The translations under genes and the position numbers were made by a program. Below are positions 10,629 through 23,593 of a DNA stretch of 64,000 bases, piece by piece. The notes under the pieces were generated by a model that saw nothing but the letters and a program-made list of their open reading frames with translations, was not told the origin of the DNA and ran no database searches. Within the stretch, counting starts at the first letter, position 1, and every line of letters begins with the position of its first letter. The stretch is taken from contig NZ_WXZL01000008.1 of assembly GCF_009982895.1 (NCBI RefSeq), positions 135,534 to 199,533 of the forward strand. Reading direction: 5' to 3'. Source of the DNA: Deinococcus alpinitundrae. Its GTDB lineage: Bacteria > Deinococcota > Deinococci > Deinococcales > Deinococcaceae.

Positions 10629-11936
10629 ATGGCACTTCAGCGGCCCAAAGGTACCCAGGATCATCTGCCGGACGGCAGTTCCGGCTCACACTCCAAAGCA
10701 GCACGCAGCGACACTCGCGCCGAAGCCTTCGCCCACGTCACCGAAACGGCCCGGCGTATTCTCACGCGCGGCGGCGCGCGGCTAATCCAGACACCCATCT
10801 TCGAGGAAGCCGATCTCGTCCGGCGCGGCGTAGGCGGCTCCACCGACATCGTCCGCAAGGAGATGTTCACGGTGCATTACTTCGGCGATCACGGCGGCTT
10901 CATCCTGCGGCCCGAGGGCACCGCCGGGATTGTCCGGGCGTATCTGGAAAATGGTCTCAAGCAGTGGCCGAGTCCCCTGAAACTGTGGACCCACGGCCCG
11001 ATGTTCCGTGCCGAGAACGTACAAAAAGGCCGCCTGCGCCAGTTTCATCAGGTGGACTACGAGGTAATCGGGGTGGCCGACGCCCTTATCGACGCCGAGG
11101 CCATCGCGCTGATGGTCGAGGTCGTGCAGACCCTCGGCCTCAAGGGCGCGCGCGTCAAGCTCGGCTCGATCGGCGATCCGGCAGACCGGGAGACGTACAA
11201 CGGGTATCTGCGCGAAACGTTCACGCCGCACTTTGAGCGGCTCTCGGACGACTCGAAAGACCGCCTGGAGCGCAATCCGATGCGGATTCTCGATTCCAAG
11301 AGCCAGACGGATCAAGCGCTGATCGCCGAACTGGGCGTCCGGCCGATGCTCGACTTCCTGGGCGAGGCCGCCGCCGGGCATTTCACCCAGGTGCGTGGGT
11401 ATCTGGACGCCTGGGGCGTCGGCTACGACCTCGACCCCAGCATCGTGCGCGGGCTGGACTACTACCGCCGCACCGCCTGGGAGCTTCACCACGAGGGCGT
11501 CGGTGCGAAGTCGGCCCTCGGCGGTGGCGGGCGCTACGACGGGTTGAGCGCCGAATTGGGCGGTCCCGAGATTCCCGCCGTCGGCTGGGCGTTCGGCATC
11601 GAGCGCCTGCTGATCGCCCTCGACGCCGAGGGAATCGAGCTGCCCCAGCAGGCCGGGCCGCTGCTGTTCATCGCAGCGTTGGACCCCGAACACACCGGCC
11701 TGGCCGCCCAGATCGCCTTGCAGGTGCGCGCTGTGGCCAGCGCCGAGTTCGCTTACCGGGCGCTCAAGCCTGGCAACGTCTTCAAGGAGGCCGAGCGCCG
11801 CCGCGCCACCTACGCGGCGCTGATCGGCAGCGAGGAAGCCGCCTCGGGCAGCGTGACCCTCAAGCACCTCCAGAACGGCACCCAGCACCACGTCAACGTC
11901 AACGATCTCAACGCCTTTTTGCTGGAGCCTTCATGA
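10629..11936 (+). CDS. hisS: Histidyl-tRNA synthetase
   Basis: Class II synthetase of 435 aa that charges tRNA-His. Landmarks are [12 protein letters not shown] at the N terminus, motif 2 [23 protein letters not shown], the histidine-specific [24 protein letters not shown] and motif 3 [11 protein letters not shown]. The C-terminal anticodon-binding domain follows. The ATG at 10629 lies 7 nt after TAGACT (10616-10621), a leaderless start, and replaces a longer reading from 10581. Its stop overlaps the aspS start (ATGA), so the two synthetases are co-translated. Confidence 0.96.
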   Translation: MALQRPKGTQDHLPDGSSGSHSKAARSDTRAEAFAHVTETARRILTRGGARLIQTPIFEEADLVRRGVGGSTDIVRKEMFTVHYFGDHGGFILRPEGTAGIVRAYLENGLKQWPSPLKLWTHGPMFRAENVQKGRLRQFHQVDYEVIGVADALIDAEAIALMVEVVQTLGLKGARVKLGSIGDPADRETYNGYLRETFTPHFERLSDDSKDRLERNPMRILDSKSQTDQALIAELGVRPMLDFLGEAAAGHFTQVRGYLDAWGVGYDLDPSIVRGLDYYRRTAWELHHEGVGAKSALGGGGRYDGLSAELGGPEIPAVGWAFGIERLLIALDAEGIELPQQAGPLLFIAALDPEHTGLAAQIALQVRAVASAEFAYRALKPGNVFKEAERRRATYAALIGSEEAASGSVTLKHLQNGTQHHVNVNDLNAFLLEPS

Positions 11937-13663
11937 AACGCACCGCCTACCTTGCCGACCTGACTTCCGCCCACCTCGACCAGACGGTCACCGTGCAGGG
12001 CTGGGTCGCCCGCCGCCGCGACCTCGGCAAGCTGATCTTCATCGACCTGCGTGACCGCAGCGGCACCCTGCAGATTCAAATCGAGCCGGAATCGCCCGCG
12101 TTTGCCGAGGCTGACCGGATGCGTGGCGAATCGGTCGCCGAGTTCACCGGTATGCTGCGCCTGCGCCCCGAGAACCAGCGCAAGGCGGGCAGCGGCGCGT
12201 ATGAGCTGATCGCCGACCGAGCGACGCTGCTCAGCCTCGCCGTCACGCCACCGTTCGAACTGAGTAAGGGGCGCGAGGTCGCCGAGGACATCCGCCTCAA
12301 GTACCGCTACCTTGATCTGCGCCGCCCCGAGATGTTCGAGAAGCTGAAAATGCGCTCACAGGTCTCGGCGGCCATCACCGCCTTTCTCACCGCCGAGGGT
12401 TTTCTCAACGTGGAAACGCCGCTGCTGACCCGCTCTACCCCCGAGGGCGCGCGCGACTTCCTGGTGCCCTCGCGCCAGACGCCCGGCGAGTTCTACGCCC
12501 TGCCGCAAAGTCCGCAACTCTTCAAGCAACTGCTGATGATTGCTGGGGTGGACCGCTACTTCCAGCTGGCCCGCTGCTTTCGTGACGAGGACCTGCGCGC
12601 CGACCGCCAGCCGGACTTCACCCAGCTCGACATCGAGATGAGCTTCGTCGAGCAAGACGACATTCTGGACGTCAGTGAGCGGCTGCTGCGCCACCTGTTC
12701 AAGACGGTGCTGAACGAGGAACTGCCCGATCCCTTCCCGCGCCTGACCTATCAGCAGGCCATGAACACCTACGGCTCCGATAAGCCCGATCTGCGCTTCG
12801 GGCTGCCGCTCGTCGAGGTCACCGAACTGTTCCGGGGCGGGGCGTTCACCGCCTTCGCCTCGGCCCCGAGCGTCAAGGTACTGGCGACCAGTGAGCTGAC
12901 CCGCAAACAGATCGACGAGCTGGAACGCGTCGCCAAACAAAACGGCGCGGGTGGCCTGGCCTGGCTGCGCCGTGAGGGCGAGGGCTTTTCCGGCGGCATC
13001 AGCAAGTTCGTGGGCGACATGGCCACCGAGCTGATCACCCGAACCGGGGTGAAGGAAGGCGGCACGCTGCTGCTGGCGGCGGGCGAATGGAAGAAGGCCG
13101 TGACGGCGCTGGGAGCCGTGCGCAATGCCCTGCGGGATCTGCTGTCACTCGCCACCGAGGGGTTTCAGGTCGCCTGGATCACCGACTTTCCGCAGCTCAA
13201 TTACGATGAGGACAGCGGCACCTGGACCTACATGCACCACCCCTTCACCGCACCGCATCCCAATGACCTGGCACTGTTCGGCACCGAGCGCCAGCACGAG
13301 ATTCGCGCCCAGGCGTATGACCTGGTGCTCAACGGCTTCGAGATCGGCGGTGGCTCGGTGCGCATCCACGACCCGGCGGTGCAGCAGCAGATGTTCGGGG
13401 CCATCGGCTTCACGCCTGAGGCGGCCAGTGAACAGTTCGGCTTCTTTCTCGATGCGCTTTCCTTCGGCACGCCCCCGCACGGCGGCATCGCCTGGGGCTT
13501 TGACCGCCTGATGATGGTCATGAGTGGGGCTGCCAGCATCCGCGAGGTGATCGCCTTTCCCAAGAACAACCGCGGCAGCGACCTGATGGCCCAGGCGCCC
13601 TCGGCAGCGAGTGGAGCGCAGCTGGCCGAGCTGGGCCTGCAGGTTGAAGTCGGGTCGGAGTAA
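11933..13663 (+). CDS. aspS: Aspartyl-tRNA synthetase, bacterial type
   Basis: 576-aa class IIb synthetase with an N-terminal OB fold ([26 protein letters not shown]), the catalytic core with motif 2 [23 protein letters not shown], the bacterial-only GAD insertion (about residues 285-420), and motif 3 near [26 protein letters not shown] is typical of the aspartate enzyme. The GAD domain marks the discriminating AspRS1. Deinococci usually have a second, archaeal-type AspRS elsewhere for tRNA-dependent asparagine synthesis. Overlaps hisS by 4 nt. Confidence 0.96.
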   Translation: MKRTAYLADLTSAHLDQTVTVQGWVARRRDLGKLIFIDLRDRSGTLQIQIEPESPAFAEADRMRGESVAEFTGMLRLRPENQRKAGSGAYELIADRATLLSLAVTPPFELSKGREVAEDIRLKYRYLDLRRPEMFEKLKMRSQVSAAITAFLTAEGFLNVETPLLTRSTPEGARDFLVPSRQTPGEFYALPQSPQLFKQLLMIAGVDRYFQLARCFRDEDLRADRQPDFTQLDIEMSFVEQDDILDVSERLLRHLFKTVLNEELPDPFPRLTYQQAMNTYGSDKPDLRFGLPLVEVTELFRGGAFTAFASAPSVKVLATSELTRKQIDELERVAKQNGAGGLAWLRREGEGFSGGISKFVGDMATELITRTGVKEGGTLLLAAGEWKKAVTALGAVRNALRDLLSLATEGFQVAWITDFPQLNYDEDSGTWTYMHHPFTAPHPNDLALFGTERQHEIRAQAYDLVLNGFEIGGGSVRIHDPAVQQQMFGAIGFTPEAASEQFGFFLDALSFGTPPHGGIAWGFDRLMMVMSGAASIREVIAFPKNNRGSDLMAQAPSAASGAQLAELGLQVEVGSE

Positions 13664-13718
13664 GCGCCGCCAGACAGCGGCACAATTTCGGGCCGGGCAG
13701 ATGCTTTAAACTCGCCGG

Positions 13719-14786
13719 ATGTCACCCGTTTCTGAATCCGCCGTCCTCCAGGCGACCCGCTCGGCCATGCAGCACGCCGGTGTGGACGCTTTGTGGATCA
13801 GTCAGCCCGCCAATATTCGCTACCTCAGCGGGTTTTCCAGCCCCGAAGATGCCAAGCTGCTGCTCACGCCTGAAGCCGCACTGCTCTACACCGACAGCCG
13901 CTACGCCCTTCAGGCGGCCCAGGAAGTGGTCACCGAGGTGCACATCGCCCGCTCGCCCGCCACCCTGGAGCACGCCGCCGGGCGGGTCCGGGGCCTCAAG
14001 GTCGGCTTCGAGGCCGAGCACCTCACTGTCGCAGGCTTAGATGATCTCAAGCAGTCCTGGCAGGCCGAACTCATCCCGCTGCGGCAACTCATCGAGATGC
14101 AGCGGCTGGTCAAGTCCGACGATGAGATTGTCCTGATCCGCCGGGCACAGGCCATCGCCGATGCGGCCTACGCCGAGGTGCAGCCACAGATCGTGGCCGG
14201 GGCACGCGAGAGCGATCTGGCGCTGGCCCTGGAACTGGCCATGCGCCGCTTAGGCGCAGACGGCCCGAGCTTCGAGACCATCGTCGCCAGCGGTGAACGC
14301 GGGGCGCTGCCGCATGGCCGGGCCAGCGACAAGCAGCTGGCGGTGGGCGAACTGGTCACCCTGGATTTCGGTGCGCTGCTCGGCGGTTACCACTCCGACA
14401 TGACCCGCACCGTACCGGTCGGCGACGTCGGTCCAGAGTTGCGCCGCCTCTACATGGCCGTCCTCGACGCCGAGGAGCAGGCCATCGCCGCTGTCAGGCC
14501 GGGCGTGCGCGCTGCCGACCTTGACGCCCTGGCCCGTACGGTGCTGGCCGGACACGGGCTGGCCGACGCCTTCACCCATTCGCTGGGGCACGGTGTGGGT
14601 CTGGACATCCACGAGGGACCGGGCCTGCGCGCCGCGTCGGACGAGGTGCTGCGCCCCGGCATGACCATTACCATCGAGCCGGGTGTCTACCTGCCGGGTG
14701 TGGGCGGTGTGCGCATTGAGGATCTGCTGCTGCTGACCGAGAGCAGCCACGAAGTGCTGTCGCAGAGTCCCAGGGTGCGGCTGTGA
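13719..14786 (+). CDS. Xaa-Pro aminopeptidase/dipeptidase, M24B
   Basis: 355-aa pita-bread metallopeptidase with a creatinase-like N-terminal domain (residues 1-125) and the catalytic domain. The metal ligands are present: [18 protein letters not shown] (two Asp), [13 protein letters not shown] (His), [10 protein letters not shown] (Glu) and [10 protein letters not shown] (Glu). It removes residues next to proline in cytoplasmic peptides. The ATG at 13719 lies 6 nt after TAAACT (13707-13712). It overlaps the next gene by 4 nt (GTGA). Confidence 0.92.
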   Translation: MSPVSESAVLQATRSAMQHAGVDALWISQPANIRYLSGFSSPEDAKLLLTPEAALLYTDSRYALQAAQEVVTEVHIARSPATLEHAAGRVRGLKVGFEAEHLTVAGLDDLKQSWQAELIPLRQLIEMQRLVKSDDEIVLIRRAQAIADAAYAEVQPQIVAGARESDLALALELAMRRLGADGPSFETIVASGERGALPHGRASDKQLAVGELVTLDFGALLGGYHSDMTRTVPVGDVGPELRRLYMAVLDAEEQAIAAVRPGVRAADLDALARTVLAGHGLADAFTHSLGHGVGLDIHEGPGLRAASDEVLRPGMTITIEPGVYLPGVGGVRIEDLLLLTESSHEVLSQSPRVRL

Positions 14787-15112
14787 ACTGGTCAGGCCTG
14801 CTGCTCGCGTCGCTACTGCTCTCCTCTACTGCCACTGCCGTGAGCGGTCAGGCGGTGTATTACGGCGGTAAATACAACCCGCACACCCGCCTGACCGCCG
14901 CGCACCGCACCCTGCCGTTCGGGAGCTGGGTGCGTGTGACGCTGCCCAGCGGTCACAGTGTGGACGTGTTGATCAACGACCGGGGACCGTTCGGCAATTC
15001 GCGGCGCATCATCGATCTCTCGCGGACAGCAGCGGCCCGGCTAGGCATTCTGGGACGCGGCGTGGCCGAGGTGGACGTGCGGGTGCTTAGGTACGGTTCA
15101 GGGCGGCGCTGA
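14783..15112 (+). CDS. RlpA-like secreted double-psi beta-barrel protein
   Basis: 109 aa with a signal peptide ([22 protein letters not shown]) and one DPBB domain. Family signatures are [34 protein letters not shown] and [26 protein letters not shown]. RlpA proteins are lytic transglycosylases acting on denuded glycan strands in the cell wall, and the Asp in NDRGPF is the conserved catalytic region. No SPOR domain is present, so this is a minimal form. It starts with GTG inside the previous stop and overlaps the mntH 3' end by 15 bp (convergent). Confidence 0.85.
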   Translation: MNWSGLLLASLLLSSTATAVSGQAVYYGGKYNPHTRLTAAHRTLPFGSWVRVTLPSGHSVDVLINDRGPFGNSRRIIDLSRTAAARLGILGRGVAEVDVRVLRYGSGRR

Positions 15113-16471
15113 CAGGGCCGAGCGAACCTGATCTTGCCGTGATCCGGCGGGCGGAAAGAAGATCTGCTCCAGCAAAAAGACGTTCAGGCCGATGATCAGG
15201 GCGGTAATAAACCAGCCGACCCACTTCCAGAACGGGTTGACGGTGAATTCTCCCATCTTGCGCCGATCGGTCACGAACAACATCAGCGGCACCACCGCGA
15301 ACGAGAGCTGCATCGAGAGCACGACCTGCGAGAAGATTAGCAAGCTGCCCGTGCCTTTCTCGCCGTAGAGCAGCACCACGATGACGGTCGGGATAATGGC
15401 GATCAAGCGGGTGACTAGCCGCCGTACCCAGGGCTTGAGCTTGATGTTGACGAACCCCTCCATCACGATCTGCCCGGTCAGGGTGCCGGTCAGGGTGCTG
15501 TTTTGTCCCGAAGCCAGCAGCGCCACCGCGAACAGAATGCTGGCCGCACCCGCGCCCAGCATCGGCGAGAGCAGTTTGTAAGCGTCCTGAATCTCGGCAA
15601 CGTTGGTGCGCCCGGCGTAATGAAAGGCGGCGGCGGCCAGAATCAGGATTGAGGCGTTGATAAAGAAAGCCAGGGTCAGCGCGATGCTCGAATCCCAGGT
15701 GGCGAACTTGATGGCCTCGCGCTTGCCTTCCGGGGTTTTGCGGTAGCCGCGAGTGTTGACGATGGCCGAGTGCAGATACAGGTTGTGCGGCATCACCGTC
15801 GCGCCCAGAATGCCGATGCCGACGTACAAGACGGCGGGGTCGAGCAGTTACCTCGACGGCACTAGACCGCCCAGCAGCGGCGCAAGCTCGGGCTTTGAGA
15901 AGATCATCTCGAACAAAAAGGCCACGGCGATGGTAGCGATCAGCGTGATGACCAGCGCCTCAATGTACTTGAAACCCTTGTTTTGGAGTAGCAGGATCAG
16001 CAGCACGTCGGCCACTGTCAGGCACACTCCGATGATCAGCGGCAAGCCGAACAGCAGGTTCAGGGCGATGGCGGTACCAATCACCTCAGCCAGATCGGTG
16101 GCGATGATGGCCACCTCGGCCGAGAGCCACAGCAGAATTCCGGTGGGTTTGCTGAAATGGTCGCGGCAAGCCTGCGCCAGATCGCGTCCGGTGGCAATGC
16201 CCAGACGGGCTGAAAGGGCCTGCAGATAGATGGCCATCAACGAGGAGATCAGCACCATGCTCAGCAGGGTGTAGCCGTAGGCACTGCCGCCCGCGATGGA
16301 TGTGGCCCAGTTGCCGGGGTCCATGTAGCCCACCGCCACCAGCGCACCGGGTCCCAGGAAAGCCATAAAGCGTTTCCAGGCAGGTTGGCTGTAATTCACT
16401 TCGATGCGCGTAACGTCGCTCAGCGATTCGTCCCGGCTCTCCTGTCGCCAGCCCATTTCCTCACGGCGCAC
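15098..16471 (-). pseudogene. mntH: Nramp-family Mn(II) transporter, interrupted by in-frame TAA
   Basis: Two consecutive blocks in the same frame make one Nramp protein. The first (207 aa) carries [25 protein letters not shown], the metal-binding DPGN helix. The second carries [16 protein letters not shown], the MPH metal-binding helix, and the remaining membrane spans. A TAA at 15848-15850 separates them at [19 protein letters not shown]. Replacing it with one sense codon restores a ~457-aa protein of normal length, so this is a point nonsense change or a sequencing error rather than a frameshift. Nramp is the main Mn importer in D. radiodurans and important for oxidative resistance. The promoter and operator are intact. 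The start is GTG at 16471. Confidence 0.85.
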
Positions 16472-16518
16472 GGTGCACCTGATTTTGGTCGGAATTTCTG
16501 GGAATCTTCATATCGGTG

Positions 16519-16548
16519 ATTTTAGGCTCACCTAAACATTGATTTCAA
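16519..16548 (-). promoter_or_regulatory. mntH promoter with DtxR/MntR-type operator
   Basis: On the minus strand TTGAAA (16543-16548), an 18-bp spacer and TAAAAT (16519-16524). The spacer and -10 contain the perfect palindrome TTTAGG-n4-CCTAAA (16521-16536). The half-site TTAGG..CCTAA is that of DtxR/IdeR/MntR metalloregulators, so binding would occlude polymerase when the metal is plentiful. The regulator gene is not in this window. Confidence 0.75.
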
Positions 16549-16686
16549 GGGGCGGGATGTGAGAGTTGAGGAGGGACTTTGAACGAAATTTATATATATT
16601 CGGAGGTGGGTTGTCGGGGGCGCTTCCCTGGGGGCATATTTACGATAGAATCTTGCAGGCATCATCACCTCAGGAGGAAGTACCAC

Positions 16687-17139
16687 ATGACCGAAACCGC
16701 ATTACTCACGCTGGAAACCATCGCCAAGTACCTGAAAGAGCGCGAGGTTCAGCTGGATATGGAAGAAAACAACGGCCAGCGTTTCATCCGCATGGGCTGG
16801 CGCTTTGAGATGGGCGACGCCGCCGTGCTGGTAAGCGTCAACGACGGCCCCAACAACACCTCGCGCCTGGAAGTCACCTGCGTGACCCAGAAGACCTACG
16901 TCGAGCGCAAGCAGGAAGTTATGGGCGTGCTCAACGAGCGCAACCGTGAGCGTGCCTTCGCGCGCAGCATCGACAACGACGGCAACGTCTGGCTCGAATA
17001 CGTCGGCTTTTACCCCACCCTCACCGAGATGCCCCAGGAAACCTTCGACACCCTCTTCGGCGGCGTGCTGATGCATTTCCAAGATGACTACGCGTTCCTG
17101 GAAGGCGTCCAGATCACCCAGCCGCAGCCGCAGGCCTGA
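16687..17139 (+). CDS. YbjN-domain protein
   Basis: 150-aa acidic cytoplasmic protein with the YbjN/type-III-chaperone-like fold: an N-terminal helix ([20 protein letters not shown]), a beta-sheet core ([21 protein letters not shown]) and a C-terminal helix with [20 protein letters not shown]. No catalytic motif. Members are thought to assist or stabilise other proteins, and the target is unknown. AGGAGG lies 9 nt before the ATG, one of the best ribosome sites in the window, and TAGAAT (16646-16651) is a likely -10. An upstream in-frame start at 16579 was rejected. Ends at a clear terminator. Confidence 0.82.
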   Translation: MTETALLTLETIAKYLKEREVQLDMEENNGQRFIRMGWRFEMGDAAVLVSVNDGPNNTSRLEVTCVTQKTYVERKQEVMGVLNERNRERAFARSIDNDGNVWLEYVGFYPTLTEMPQETFDTLFGGVLMHFQDDYAFLEGVQITQPQPQA

Positions 17140-17150
17140 GACAAGACTGT

Positions 17151-17174
17151 ACCGGGCAAGTGTGCCCGGTTTTT
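17151..17174 (+). terminator. Rho-independent terminator after the YbjN gene
   Basis: Perfect 8-bp stem ACCGGGCA/TGCCCGGT with tetraloop AGTG, followed by TTTT, 11 bp after the stop codon. Confidence 0.9.
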
Positions 17175-17269
17175 CATATCTCAATTTGTGAAAAAGAGTT
17201 TTTACATATTCGTTTGTGAAATTAAGTTCGAATGTGAGGCAGGGAGCGACATTGTCTATACTCTGCGGC

Positions 17270-18597
<1,328 letters not shown>

Positions 18598-18601
<4 letters not shown>

Positions 18602-20220
18602 ACCCGCCCCCGGAACCCGAGTTGGTGGCCCGGGACTGGACCATGAAGTTGGTCGGGCAGCCGAGCGTCACCAACTCGCCGGGCGAGGCGGCTTTCGGAC
18701 CGTGGCTACGCGGCGAACTCCAGGCGCGGCCCGCCTTTGCGGAGCAACCGCAGCAGGTCTGGCTGGAGCCGACCCTGCACGACGCGGGCCGGACGCGGGC
18801 CTCGGTGTGCGCCCTGGCGCGCGGCAGCGGGTCCAGCACCGTACTGCTGACCGGGCACTACGACGTGGTAGGTGTGACCAACTACGGCGACCTCGCGGCC
18901 CAGGCGTTCTCGCCCGGCGAACTGGCGACCCGGCTGGCTGCCTCGCTCTCGCCGGAGCACGACGGCCCGCTGCTGGCCGATCTGGAGAGCGGGAACTTCA
19001 TGTTTGGACGCGGCAGCCTCGACATGAAAAGCGGGCTGGCGGCGGGTCTGGCGGTGCTGGAAGCCTGGACGGCTTCGGGAAATGCGGGCAACCTGCTGTT
19101 CGCGGCGGTGCCGGACGAGGAGGAGAACTCGCACGGCATGCGCTCGCTGGTACGTCAACTGCCGGAAATCGAGCGCCGCTACGGCCTGGAAATCGTGGCC
19201 GCCGTCAGCCTCGACGCCGAGGTGGACCCGGCAGGCGACGGGCGCGGGCAGGCGGTGTTTCTGGGCAGCGTCGGCAAGGTGCTGCCCAGCATGCTGCTGC
19301 TGGGGAGACCCGCCCACGCCGGTGCGCCGTTCGACGGCCTGAGCGCGGCGCTGCTGCTCGCGGAGGTGATCCAGCGCGTCGAGCTGCATCCCGACTTCAT
19401 CGATCCGCATCTCGCCGAGCCGGGACCCCCAGCGGCGCTGCTGCAACTCTCGGACCTCAAGGATCAGTACGACGTGACCACCCCTGAAGCACTGTGGTGC
19501 ACCTTCAACGTGCTGCTGCGCGCGCGTACGCCCGAGGATGTGCTGGAGCAACTGCGCGGGGCCGTGCAGGCGGGGCTGGCCTCGGCCATGACCGAGCTGG
19601 AAGCGCGGGCACGGGCCAGCGGCATGCTCATGCAGGCGGCAGCCGTGCAGGTCCTGACCTACGCGCAGGTGCTGACGCTGGCCCAGGCCAGAGGCGGTCA
19701 GGCAGCACTGGACCGCCTCTCGGCACTGGCGGCAGCGGGGGCGGCGCTCGACACCCCGCGCCTGTGCCAGCAGCTCACCCTGGCCGCCGCCCGCGAGGCC
19801 AACCTGAGCGGGCCAGCGGCCATCCTCGGCTTCGGCTCGCTGCCGTATCCGGTGGCTCAGCTCGGTCAGGACGCCTCGTCGGCGGCCCTGAGAACAGCGG
19901 TGGAGCACGCCGTCACCGAGGTGGAAGCCCAGACCGGCGTCAGCGTCCGGCTGCGGCCCTTCTTTCCCGGCGTCTCGGACATGAGCTTTCTCGGCGGCGC
20001 GGCGGCGACGAACGTGCTGCGGGCCAATACCCCGGCCTGGGAAAGCCGCATGACCCTGGAAGAAAGCCCCCTGCCCACCCTGCGCGTGCCGGTCGTCAAC
20101 GCCGGTCCCTGGGGTCGCGACTACCACCAGCGCGGCGAGCGGGTGTTTGCGCCCTACACGTTCGGGGTCCTGCCGCAACTCGTCATGGCCATCGCGCGGG
20201 CACGGCTGGCACAGACCTGA
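18598..20220 (+). CDS. RocB-like M20-family peptidase
   Basis: 540-aa zinc hydrolase of the M20 family in the larger RocB-like subgroup. Visible ligands are TGHYDVVG (His-x-Asp), [14 protein letters not shown] (Asp), PDEEENSHG (Glu-Glu) and SLDAEVDP. A long lid/dimerisation segment follows (residues 200-430), and the C terminus returns with GVSDMSFLG and [14 protein letters not shown] (His). RocB is linked to arginine/peptide use, and the substrate here is unknown. Start TTG at 18598 overlaps the asnS stop. ATG at 18640 is an alternative but would cut the conserved helix before [10 protein letters not shown]. Confidence 0.82.
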
Positions 20221-20241
20221 GACGAATTCCAGTCAATGAGA

Positions 20242-20274
20242 CCGCGGCGAATCCCATCTCAGGATTCGCCGCGG
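20242..20274 (+). terminator. Long perfect hairpin after the M20 peptidase
   Basis: 13-bp perfect stem (20242-20254 with 20262-20274) with a 7-nt loop, 21 bp after the stop. Only a short T stretch follows. It lies between two convergent units and can serve both strands. Confidence 0.75.
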
Positions 20275-20297
20275 CTGGTTTGGAAGGGGGCAGCCGC

Positions 20298-20471
20298 TCA
20301 CGCGGCGGCGGGGCGGGGCTGACGGTGCATCAGGCGGTCGAGCAGGCGGCTGAGCCAGTGTCTGGACACCGACTGGGCACGGAGCTGACGGACGAGTCGG
20401 GCGCGGCTGGCGTCCTGGTGAAGCTGGCTGAGGCGGGCCTGGGCGGCCCAGTGGTCACTGTTCGAAATCAT
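20298..20471 (-). CDS. 57-aa basic small protein
   Basis: An ORF starting MISNSDHWAAQARLSQ and ending HRQPRPAAA. It is rich in Arg and His, with helices of alternating hydrophobic and basic residues (RARLVRQLRAQSVSRHWLSRLLDRLM), suggesting an amphipathic nucleic-acid- or membrane-binding helix. GGAG and AAGAG lie in the 15 nt before the ATG. It sits 135 bp after lysC on the same strand and ends before the bidirectional hairpin. I do not recognise a family. Codon usage looks GC3-rich like the neighbours. Confidence 0.5.
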   Translation of the reverse strand: MISNSDHWAAQARLSQLHQDASRARLVRQLRAQSVSRHWLSRLLDRLMHRQPRPAAA

Positions 20472-20606
20472 GGCTCTTCACGCTCCTGTCAGCGGGTTGG
20501 AGAGCTCGCTGATAGAGTCATGTTGCGCGGCAACGGGGCCGGAGCGAATCGGCAGGCTGGCCCAGCGGCGGGGTGGGCCTTCTGGCTTAGTGGGTGGCTG
20601 ACCGGC

Positions 20607-22046
<1,440 letters not shown>

Positions 22047-22126
22047 GGCGCTCAGTGTAGGGCGCGGCGGCCGCCTGCTCCGGCGGCGCGTCTAACCAGG
22101 CAGCTGGACGGGTTAAACTGGCGGCC

Positions 22127-23593
22127 ATGTCCAGATCCTGCTTGCCCCGGCGCGTGAGTGTTCTGCCTGCCCTGGTGACTTTGGCGCTGCTGCCGACTGC
22201 TGCCGCCGCCTCGTTCGCCGGGCAGGTTATCTATCAGGTGATGCCCGACCGCTTTTTCAACGGCGACAAGACCAACGATGGTGCGAGTGATCCCGGCAAT
22301 CCACGGGCCTGGCACGGCGGCGATCTGGCGGGCCTGGGCAGCAAACTCGGGTACCTGAACAAGCTGGGCGTCAGCGCGGTATGGCTCACTCCCATCTATC
22401 AGCAGCAGCCAGGACGCAGCTTCGACACTGACGGGTACCACGGCTACTGGCCCGCCGATTTTCGCCAAGTCGATTCGCATTTCGGCACCCAGGCCGAGTG
22501 GGCGGCGTTCGTCAAGGCGGCACACGCGGGCGGCCTGAAGGTGGTGCTCGACCAGGTTATCAACCACTTCGGGTACACCGCTCCTGCCGTGGCGCAACAC
22601 CCCGAGTGGTTTCACACCCAGGCCGACTGCGACGCTGCGAAGGACAAGGACGTGGTATGTCCGCTGGCGGGGCTGCCGGATCTGAAGCAGGAAACGCCCG
22701 CCGTGCGCGATTTTCTGTTCGGCAACGACGACGACTGGCGCAGTCAGGGGGTGGACGCCTACCGCTACGACGCCATCAAGAATGTGCCCGACGACTTTCT
22801 GGGGGCGCTGCTGGCCCGCGACCGGGCAGCGGGCAGCTGGACGCTCGGGGAGTCTTACGGCGCGGACGCCCTGACCGTCGGCCAGCAGCAGCGGCTCGGC
22901 TTCGACAGCCTGTTCGACTTTCAGCTGCAAGACGCCATGAAGGCCAGCATCATGGGCGGTAGCACGCTGGCGCGGGTCCGCAGCGCGCTGACTGAACTCG
23001 CCAAGGTGCCGCAGCCGGACGAGGTGGCGCTCTTTCTGGACAACCACGACTTGCCGCGCTTCGCCCAGGGCACCTTGTTCGAGGATCTGGGCCAGGCCCG
23101 CACCAAGTACGGATTGCGGGCGCTGATGACCCTGCGCGGCGTGCCGGTAATCTGGCAGGGCACCGAGATCGCCATGCGCGGCGGGGCCGATCCCGACAAC
23201 CGCCGCGACATGCGTTTCGAGTCGCAGTGGACGCCCGCCGAGCAGAGTGTGTTCGCGGTGGCGAGCAACGCGGTCGGGGTGCGCCGGGCGTCCAAGGCCC
23301 TCTCGCTAGGCGACCAGACGCTGCTGGACGTCCCGGACAAGCTCTCGGACCAGCTGCTGTTATTCATGCGCGAGGACAAGGCCAGCGGCCAGCGGGTGCT
23401 GGTCGCCTGGCACGGCGGCGAGGATCGGGCCAGCTACTCCCTGAAAAGTAGCCTACCCGCGCAGGCGCTCACGCGGGGTCTGTTTCTCGATCCCGGCGAG
23501 AGTATCAGCAGCGCCAAGCTGAGCGTCCGTGGCGGCTACCTGCATCTGAGTCTGCCGCCCAAGACGGCCATGGCCTTCGTGCTGAAGCCATGA
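22127..23593 (+). CDS. Secreted alpha-amylase family (GH13) glycosidase
   Basis: 488 aa with a Sec signal peptide (basic start, then LVTLALLPTAAAA). GH13 regions follow: VIYQVMPDRFFNGD, GVSAVWLTPIYQ, DQVINHFGYTAP, the nucleophile Asp in GVDAYRYDAIKNV, acid/base Glu in TLGESYG, and FLDNHDLPR with the third Asp. The C-terminal beta domain closes the protein. It should hydrolyse alpha-1,4-glucans outside the cytoplasm. ATG at 22127 is 7 nt after TAAACT (22114-22119). Overlaps the following HAD gene by 4 nt. Confidence 0.92.
   Translation: MSRSCLPRRVSVLPALVTLALLPTAAAASFAGQVIYQVMPDRFFNGDKTNDGASDPGNPRAWHGGDLAGLGSKLGYLNKLGVSAVWLTPIYQQQPGRSFDTDGYHGYWPADFRQVDSHFGTQAEWAAFVKAAHAGGLKVVLDQVINHFGYTAPAVAQHPEWFHTQADCDAAKDKDVVCPLAGLPDLKQETPAVRDFLFGNDDDWRSQGVDAYRYDAIKNVPDDFLGALLARDRAAGSWTLGESYGADALTVGQQQRLGFDSLFDFQLQDAMKASIMGGSTLARVRSALTELAKVPQPDEVALFLDNHDLPRFAQGTLFEDLGQARTKYGLRALMTLRGVPVIWQGTEIAMRGGADPDNRRDMRFESQWTPAEQSVFAVASNAVGVRRASKALSLGDQTLLDVPDKLSDQLLLFMREDKASGQRVLVAWHGGEDRASYSLKSSLPAQALTRGLFLDPGESISSAKLSVRGGYLHLSLPPKTAMAFVLKP

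Noticed and set aside
16579..16686. Upstream in-frame extension of the YbjN-domain gene
   Set aside because: AGGAGG before the ATG at 16687 and lack of homology upstream favour the shorter protein.
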